The notes under the pieces: generated by a model | The model's input: the letters and a program-made list of their open reading frames with translations, nothing else | Databases searched by the model: none | Told to the model about the DNA's origin: nothing | NCBI GenBank assembly: GCA_963974055.1 | Contig: CAXBCP010000035.1 | Location: 1-45,624, forward strand | Source of the DNA: CAXBCP01 sp963974055 | GTDB lineage: Bacteria; Pseudomonadota; Alphaproteobacteria; MPNO01; UBA830 | DNA length: 45,624 bases | Direction of reading: 5' to 3' | In this document: positions 40,600-45,624 of the stretch, piece after piece | How the letters are laid out: every line of letters starts with the position of its first letter | Numbering within the stretch: the stretch's first letter is position 1 | Position numbers and translations under genes: made by a program

Positions 40600-41041
40600 G
40601 CAGCCTGACGACGAAGTTGAGATTCTCCTGGTGGAGGACAATCCGGGCGACATCATCCTCGCGCAGGAAGGATTCAAGATGTCGAAGATCGTCAACCGGC
40701 TTCACGTCTGCGAAAACGGCGAGAGCGCGCTGGCGTTTCTGCGCCGGGAAGGCGAGTACGCTGACGTACCCCGCCCGCATCTCGTCCTGCTCGATCTGAA
40801 TCTGCCGAAAATGAGCGGGCATGACGTATTGCAGGCCATCAAGGAAGACGAGGCGCTGTGCGAAATTCCCGTGATTATTCTGACCAGTTCCAGCGCCGAA
40901 CGCGACGTCAGGATGTCATTTCGCCAGCATGCAAACAGCTATATCGTAAAGCCCGACGATATCGCCAGGCTGACGGAAATCGTCGAAGCAACGGAAGCGT
41001 TCTGGTTCGGGGTTGCGAAATCGCCGCGCAGGATCACCTAG
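40592..41041 (+). CDS. Receiver-only response regulator (Rcp1-like)
   Basis: A 149-residue stand-alone receiver. Phospho-acceptor D68 lies in LVLLDLNLPKMSG; acidic pocket E15/D16 (VEDN) and the Thr/Ser and Lys residues (ILTSSS, YIVKPDD) are in place. No output domain follows. The ATG at 40592 lies inside the kinase gene, with GGAG at 40581-40584. It is the partner of the CHASE kinase and probably acts by protein contact, for example on chemotaxis or a further kinase. Confidence 0.93.
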   Translation: MPRQPDDEVEILLVEDNPGDIILAQEGFKMSKIVNRLHVCENGESALAFLRREGEYADVPRPHLVLLDLNLPKMSGHDVLQAIKEDEALCEIPVIILTSSSAERDVRMSFRQHANSYIVKPDDIARLTEIVEATEAFWFGVAKSPRRIT

Positions 41042-41080
41042 GCTGAAAACGGCGCGCGGAGACAGACCGTCGCACCGCGG

Positions 41081-41995
41081 TCAGGCCTTCCGCAGGTTCA
41101 CCAGCGCGACACCGGCCAGGATCATCCCGATTGAAGCCCAGACGAACAGGCTGTGGGATTCGCCGAACAGCACGAGGCCGAACACGACGCCGAATCCGAC
41201 CGACAGGAAATTGGCCTGGGACATATAGGTTGGCCCGGCGAGGCGGATCAGTTCGAAAATGGCGTAAAAATTCACCGCCGCCAGCACGGAATGGGCAACC
41301 AGGGCCTGTTCCCCGGTGCTCAGCGGCCAGCCGGGGGTCTGGAATTCGCCGAGAACCAGGGCCAGCGGCAGGGCGAAAAACGCCGCCGCCAGCAACGTGC
41401 CGCTCGACAGCGTAAAGGAATCGACGCCTTTCGGACGGGATTTTTCCGACAGGGCGACATAGGCGATCGCGTGCAGCAGCGGCGCCCCGAAACCGATAAG
41501 CACCCAGATGGCAAGAGCGGGGTCCGGCAGGCTCGATTTCGGGACCACGATCAGCATCACGCCGCCGAAGCCGAGCAGGATGCCCGCGGCCCGCAGCCAC
41601 AGGAACCTGTCGATCCTCATGACAACGCTGATGCAATAGGTCAGGATCGGCACGAAGCTCATGATCACCGCCATCAGCCCGACCGGTACTTTGCCCTGTA
41701 CCGTGTAGAGGATCATGTTGGCGAGCGTGAACCGCACCAGGCCGAGCTTCATGTAATAGGGCAGGTCGGCGCGCGCGAAACGGGGCCGCCTGCCGCGGAG
41801 GCACCCGCCGAGAAACAGCCAGCATCCCGACAGCAGCGTGAACCAGAACAGGTAGCTCACCGGCCGGACGCCGTCGGTTACCGCGATCTTGATCAGCACG
41901 AAAAAGCCGCCCCATAGCGCGCCGATCAGGAACAGCAGCGCGACCGGCAGCAGGGCCGGCGGTTTCCTAGCGGCGGGCTGCGCGGTGTCGGGCAT
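41081..41995 (-). CDS. EamA/DMT-family transporter
   Basis: A 304-residue drug/metabolite transporter with about ten membrane helices in two EamA repeats. The first opens FLIGALWGGFFVLIKIAV; the second covers about residues 160-300 (LVAHSVLAAVNFYAIFELIR). It probably exports an amino acid, nucleobase or drug, but the substrate is unknown. It is convergent with the response regulator. Confidence 0.88.
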   Translation of the reverse strand: MPDTAQPAARKPPALLPVALLFLIGALWGGFFVLIKIAVTDGVRPVSYLFWFTLLSGCWLFLGGCLRGRRPRFARADLPYYMKLGLVRFTLANMILYTVQGKVPVGLMAVIMSFVPILTYCISVVMRIDRFLWLRAAGILLGFGGVMLIVVPKSSLPDPALAIWVLIGFGAPLLHAIAYVALSEKSRPKGVDSFTLSSGTLLAAAFFALPLALVLGEFQTPGWPLSTGEQALVAHSVLAAVNFYAIFELIRLAGPTYMSQANFLSVGFGVVFGLVLFGESHSLFVWASIGMILAGVALVNLRKA

Positions 41996-42147
41996 TGGCG
42001 GGACGGGGACAGCGGGCCGGGAAGGGCCGCGTAAGGTGCGATTTCATCGCGCCTTTATGGGCCTGAATCGGCCGCCGTAAAACCCCGCCCGTAAAATGAC
42101 GGCCGGGATGCCCCGTCAGGGGCCGGCAACCGGCGGCCGGATGCGCG

Positions 42148-42450
42148 TCAGTTCGAGAAAGCGCCCCGGAACATGGCGGGCGTGACGATCAGCGCGATCC
42201 CCAGCACCATCAGCGCCTGGGCGCCGGACGGATGGACGTTTTCGGCGCCTGCCCGCTTCGCCGTCTGACGTGGACGACCGACGGCGGCAGTGATGTTGCG
42301 GTTGCCGGGCGCGGAAGCGTCCGCGACCTGGACCGCGCTGCCTTGCGGTTGCGGTCCGGTGACGGCGGCGGTGTTCTGCTGGGCGCCGAGCGGTTGATGT
42401 GAGGCGGCAAAAAGGATCGCCGCCGCCAGTATCGTTCTTGCATCGTTCAT
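42148..42450 (-). CDS. Small exported protein with C-terminal membrane helix, unknown
   Basis: A 100-residue protein (MNDARTILAAAILFAASHQPLG) with a signal-peptide-like N-terminus, a Gln/Ala/Pro-rich low-complexity middle and a hydrophobic segment at about 78-94 (ALMVLGIALIVTPAMF) ending RGAFSN. GGTAGG is upstream of the ATG. The layout recalls sorting-signal proteins, but there is no PEP motif and no basic tail, so I do not call it PEP-CTERM. Function unknown. Confidence 0.6.
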   Translation of the reverse strand: MNDARTILAAAILFAASHQPLGAQQNTAAVTGPQPQGSAVQVADASAPGNRNITAAVGRPRQTAKRAGAENVHPSGAQALMVLGIALIVTPAMFRGAFSN

Positions 42451-42549
42451 AATGACCTACCCTTTGTCGTTTGCGGCAATCGTGGAGCCGTGACCGGACA
42501 GTTTGCATACTAGGGTACTCGACAGGGTCGGGGGCGCCGGAAAGCCCGA

Positions 42550-42565
42550 TGTCACAGATTTGACA
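42550..42565 (+). promoter_or_regulatory. Inverted repeat TGTCA-N6-TGACA upstream of GST gene
   Basis: TGTCACAGATTTGACA is a 5+6+5 palindrome about 100 bases before the GST ATG. It could be an operator; the regulator is unknown. Confidence 0.3.
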
Positions 42566-42665
42566 CAGGGTCCGCCGCGGGCGCCGGGCGGAATTGGCGC
42601 TGGCGCGATGCGGTCGCGTCTGCGTAGAATTCCCGCAACCCGGCTCGAAATCGCAAGAGGCTTTC

Positions 42666-43295
42666 ATGAAATTCTACGATAACGCGGTTGCCCCGTCGCC
42701 CCGGCGGGTGCGCATGTTCATCGCCGAAAAGGGACTCGATATCGAAACGGTGGAAATCGATATCCGCACCGGCGAACAGTTCACGGACGAATTCCGCGCC
42801 AAGAACCCGTTCTGTACCGTCCCGGTTCTCGAACTCGACGACGGGAGCCACCTGATCACGACCGACGGCTGCTATGCCTGGCTGGAGGAAACCTATCCCG
42901 ACCCGCCGCTTCTCGGACGGACGGTCGCGGAACGCGCCCATGTGGCGGATGCGCTGCAGATCGTCATGTTCCACGGCCAGATGGCGGTGTCGGAGACGCT
43001 GCGCAATTCGATGGAAGCGATGGTCGATCGCGGCATTATCGGGCCCGACAACTATGCCCAGATCCCGGCCCTGGCGGAGCGCGGGCGGGTGCGGGGCGGG
43101 CGGTTCATGTCGACCCTGAACGACATGATCGGCGACGGCGGCTACGTCGTCGGCGATGCGTTCACGGCGGCGGATATCGATGCGTTCGTCTATGTCACCT
43201 TCGCCAAATGGGCCGAGATCGAGCCGGAGGACGGCCATACCGCCCTCAAACGCTGGTACGAGGCGGTTTCGGCCCGTCCCAGCGCCGCCGTCTAG
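42666..43295 (+). CDS. Glutathione S-transferase
   Basis: A 209-residue GST. The thioredoxin-like N-domain starts MKFYDNAVAPSPRRVRMFIAEKG; the glutathione-binding TVPVLELDDG (cis-Pro) is near 56-66, and TTD is near 73. The helical C-domain ends GDAFTAADIDAFVYV (N-capping box). It would conjugate, isomerise or reduce electrophiles with glutathione. It starts at ATG 42666 without a strong ribosome site, and is followed after 20 bases by the next gene. Confidence 0.92.
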   Translation: MKFYDNAVAPSPRRVRMFIAEKGLDIETVEIDIRTGEQFTDEFRAKNPFCTVPVLELDDGSHLITTDGCYAWLEETYPDPPLLGRTVAERAHVADALQIVMFHGQMAVSETLRNSMEAMVDRGIIGPDNYAQIPALAERGRVRGGRFMSTLNDMIGDGGYVVGDAFTAADIDAFVYVTFAKWAEIEPEDGHTALKRWYEAVSARPSAAV

Positions 43296-43315
43296 GCGGC
43301 CGGGCGTCGCCCCCG

Positions 43316-43888
43316 ATGGCGGAGAATCCCGAGGGTACGGCGACCTATTACATGGTCGAGATGGACTACCCGCACGATACCGCGGCGGAGCGCGATGCGT
43401 TCGACGCGTTCTATCAGCGCCATATCGACATGCTGCTGACCATTCCGGGGTTCCTGACCGCCCAGCGCTTCCATTGCGCGCAGGCGGCCGGGGTGCCGGT
43501 CAGGGCGCCGTTCCTGGCGCTCTACCGGCTGGCGGGGCCCGGCGTCATGACCAGCGACGGCTATACGTCGAAGGCCGGCCGCATGTCGGTGGATCCGGAT
43601 TTCCGCGTCAACATGACCAACTGGGACCGCAATCTCGTCCAGGGGCCGGCCGGCACGGGACAGCCGGACCTCGCGGTGGACATGGGTGGGCATATGACGC
43701 TGATCGACCGGTTGACCGCCGCTGCGCCGCCGCTGCCGCCCGCATTCACGCCGCTGGCGGTGGTCGGCCTCGACCGGACGATTGCCGAACGGGGCGCTGC
43801 CGCCGGCGCGTTTGCGCCGCCCGGGCAGACGGACGGATGGGAAACCCGGCTGTGGCAGCCCATTCACCCGGTCCGGCGGAGCGCCTAG
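43316..43888 (+). CDS. Hypothetical protein, possible alpha+beta barrel (EthD-like)
   Basis: A 190-residue soluble protein beginning MAENPEGTATYYMVEMDY. The part DAFDAFYQRHIDMLLTIPGF, followed by a hydrophobic strand (FLALYRLAG), resembles the dimeric alpha+beta barrel family (EthD and related). The C-terminal 60 residues are rich in Ala and Pro. It lies 20 bases after the GST gene and is probably co-transcribed. The family link is weak and activity is unknown. Confidence 0.6.
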   Translation: MAENPEGTATYYMVEMDYPHDTAAERDAFDAFYQRHIDMLLTIPGFLTAQRFHCAQAAGVPVRAPFLALYRLAGPGVMTSDGYTSKAGRMSVDPDFRVNMTNWDRNLVQGPAGTGQPDLAVDMGGHMTLIDRLTAAAPPLPPAFTPLAVVGLDRTIAERGAAAGAFAPPGQTDGWETRLWQPIHPVRRSA

Positions 43889-43960
43889 GCCGCAATGTCG
43901 GTCCGCGGCGCGCGCTGCGCCTCGCGGGGGATTTCGGGTTTATTATGTATTAATATCAGC

Positions 43961-43978
43961 AAGTTAAAAATTTAACTT
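43961..43978. terminator. AT-only inverted repeat between convergent genes
   Basis: AAGTTAAA (43961-43968) mirrors TTTAACTT (43971-43978). It lies between two convergent genes in an AT-rich stretch; the weak AT stem makes terminator action doubtful. Confidence 0.25.
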
Positions 43979-44019
43979 AATCTGATATATCACGTTAAGT
44001 CGCGGCATTGCAGCCGGGA

Positions 44020-45624
44020 TCAGCCGGTCTTGCCGCGGCGCATGTTCCATACCACGCGGTAGAGATCGAACCGCCGGTCGCGCAGGTTGCGCACCGTGCC
44101 TTCCGACCGGGCGACCCGCAGATCCGACAGTTTGAGGTCGGCGAAGGCGATGGTCTCGGTGTTCGGCGCGGTATCGGCGGCGACGCCGTCGCGGGCAAAC
44201 GGCAGGTCCGACGGCGTCAGGATGCAGCTTTCGGCGTAGTGGATGTCCATGTTCTCGACATTGGGCAGGTTGCCGACCACGCCCGACATCACGACATAGC
44301 ACTGGTTTTCCACCGCCCGCGCCTGGCAGCAATAGCGCACCCGCAGGTAGCCGCGGCGCTCGTCGGTGCAGAACGGCACGAACAGGATCGTCGCGCCCTG
44401 GTCGACCAGGTGACGGCTGAGTTCAGGGAATTCGGCGTCGTAGCAGATCAGCACGCCGATCGGGCCGCAATCGGTGTCGATGGGGGTGACGCGGTCGCCG
44501 CCCTTGATGTTCCACCAATAGGCTTCGTCCGGGGTCGGGTGGATCTTCTCGCGCCGGTGGACGGATCCGTCGCGCAGGAACACGAAGGCGGTATTGCGGA
44601 TATCGCCGTCGGCATGCAGCGTCGGGTGCGATCCGCCGATGATGTTGATGTTGTAGCGCAGCGCGAGGCGGTTCATGAAGGTTTCGAACCACTCGGTATA
44701 TTCGGCGATGCGCTGGATACCCTCGGCCGGCGGCAGGGCCTTTTTCTCGATCGACAGCAATTGCAGCGTGAACAGTTCGGGGAACACCACGAAATCGCAG
44801 CGGTAATCCGACGCGACGTCGACGAAATACTCGATCTGGTTCTCGAACTGGGCGCGGTTGTCGATTTCGCGCATCTGAAGCTGAACGGTGGCGACCCGCA
44901 CCGAGTTGGTCATGGTCAGCGCGTCGGCGGGCTCATGCGTGCCTGTGCCTTCGACGTAGAGCGGGTTGTGCCACACCATGTGGGTGGCGTAGCCCAGCGA
45001 ATCGTGATCGTCGGTGTCGTATTCGTGCAGGATGCCGATGGGCTCGAAGTCGTTCGCCATGTGAAAGCGGATCGTGGAATCGCGGACCTTGCGGTCGGCG
45101 ACGGCGGCGAGATAGTCCGCCGGGTCCGGATAGGCGCGCCGCCGTTTGGCGTAGCCCGGCATGCGCCCGCCGAAAACGATGCCTTTCAGCCCGAGATGTT
45201 CGCACAGGGTGCGCCGCGCCTCGTACAGCCGCTGGCCGATGCGCAGCCGCCGCCTGGCGGGATCGACGCTGACCTCCATGCCGTAAAGCCAGTCGCCGCC
45301 GGCATCGTGGCGCGAAGCCAGGCCGTCGCCGGTGATCTCGTCCCAGCTATGCGGCGCCATGGCGGCCGCTTCGCCGATGATGAAGGTGGCGCAATGGCCG
45401 ACGATTTCGCCGTCGAGCTCGGCGACGAACTGGCCGTCGGCAAAGGCGACGATCTGGCTGCGCACCATGCGCTGGCTGTTCCAGGGGGCGGGCGCATAAA
45501 TCCGCCGGCTGAGCGCCGCGATCGCGACCACGTCGGCAAGCCGCGCCGGCCGGATCGTCAGCGTCGCCCGCGTCGCGGCCTTCTGCTGGGCGGTATCGTC
45601 GGAGGCTTTCGCGGCGGCCCTGGA
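44020..45624 (-). CDS. GNAT acetyltransferase fused to nitrilase-family hydrolase (5' end off window)
   Basis: At least 534 residues are visible. The frame stays open to the right edge (TLTIRPARLADVVAIAALSR near it, a typical GNAT start), so the start codon lies outside. The N-terminal part is an N-acetyltransferase with acetyl-CoA motif VDPARRRLRIGQRLYEA. From about residue 210 of the visible protein is a carbon-nitrogen hydrolase whose triad is Glu (FPELF), Lys (REKIHP) and Cys (LICYDAEFPE). This two-domain layout is known in bacteria, but its substrate is not. It may acetylate an amine and hydrolyse an amide in one pathway. Confidence 0.93.
   Translation of the reverse strand, partial: SRAAAKASDDTAQQKAATRATLTIRPARLADVVAIAALSRRIYAPAPWNSQRMVRSQIVAFADGQFVAELDGEIVGHCATFIIGEAAAMAPHSWDEITGDGLASRHDAGGDWLYGMEVSVDPARRRLRIGQRLYEARRTLCEHLGLKGIVFGGRMPGYAKRRRAYPDPADYLAAVADRKVRDSTIRFHMANDFEPIGILHEYDTDDHDSLGYATHMVWHNPLYVEGTGTHEPADALTMTNSVRVATVQLQMREIDNRAQFENQIEYFVDVASDYRCDFVVFPELFTLQLLSIEKKALPPAEGIQRIAEYTEWFETFMNRLALRYNINIIGGSHPTLHADGDIRNTAFVFLRDGSVHRREKIHPTPDEAYWWNIKGGDRVTPIDTDCGPIGVLICYDAEFPELSRHLVDQGATILFVPFCTDERRGYLRVRYCCQARAVENQCYVVMSGVVGNLPNVENMDIHYAESCILTPSDLPFARDGVAADTAPNTETIAFADLKLSDLRVARSEGTVRNLRDRRFDLYRVVWNMRRGKTG

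Noticed and set aside
38698..40695. 665-codon open frame antisense to the histidine kinase
   Set aside because: Longer than the kinase, but its product has no recognisable domain, while the plus strand has CHASE, H box, N box and G boxes in order.
42148..42450. Third PEP-CTERM protein
   Set aside because: It has a signal-like N-terminus and a C-terminal helix but no PEP-type motif and no basic tail.

Overview
The window looks like a chromosomal segment of a free-living, motile, high-GC alphaproteobacterium, probably from or near the Rhodospirillales. The basis is the set of gene families present: a cysG-DUF2849-cysI-DUF934-cysH block, two methyl-accepting chemotaxis proteins, PEP-CTERM proteins, an LpxR-like lipid A deacylase, and many single-substrate catabolic enzymes. 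I see no rRNA, tRNA, phage, transposase or CRISPR array. Taxonomy is inferred from gene content only.

Layout. 1-1475 is a soluble PAS-PAS chemoreceptor cut by the window edge. 1641-2147 holds a small candidate ORF and a DksA/TraR-like zinc protein. 2320-9373 is catabolic: an MFS transporter and short-chain dehydrogenase (minus) diverge from a TauD/TfdA-like dioxygenase, followed by a LysR regulator, a haem-oxygenase-like diiron protein, a Pht5-like protein and a D-2-hydroxyacid dehydrogenase. 9370-14894 (minus) is assimilatory sulfur metabolism (siroheme synthase, sulfite reductase, APS reductase, two DUF proteins) plus a CDF metal exporter. 15218-17551 holds an outer-membrane LpxR-like protein, a CinA-domain protein, an ArsC/Spx-like protein and a 54-residue PEP-CTERM protein behind a near-perfect sigma-54 promoter. 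17677-20573 (minus) is a ThDP enzyme and a LysR regulator. 20574-21241 has no convincing protein gene. It carries a promoter with a palindromic operator, a run of RNA hairpins and a terminator, all ahead of a UbiD decarboxylase.

23642-33366 is the most interesting region. It has a NadC-like phosphoribosyltransferase, a fusion of PhnN (ribose-1,5-bisphosphate kinase) to an AMP-phosphorylase-type domain, an ACMSD-like amidohydrolase, a second UbiD decarboxylase, glutaryl-CoA dehydrogenase, a class III CoA-transferase and a MarR regulator. Three copies of one 16-bp operator (TTTGT-N6-ACAAA) lie in the nadC/amidohydrolase, ubiD/gcdH and marR promoter regions, so this appears to be one regulon. 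The NadC-like protein and the fusion together could form a closed PRPP cycle that decarboxylates an N-heteroaromatic acid: ribosylate with loss of CO2, phosphorolyse to release the base and ribose-1,5-bisphosphate, then rephosphorylate to PRPP. This is inference, but it is the best candidate here for an undescribed system. Glutaryl-CoA dehydrogenase and the CoA-transferase would finish a pathway ending in glutarate.

33430-45624 returns to sensory and general functions: a transmembrane chemoreceptor, ferredoxin-NADP reductase, a BNR-repeat protein, a CHASE histidine kinase with a receiver-only response regulator, an EamA exporter, a glutathione S-transferase, small proteins of unknown function, and a GNAT-nitrilase fusion cut by the right edge.
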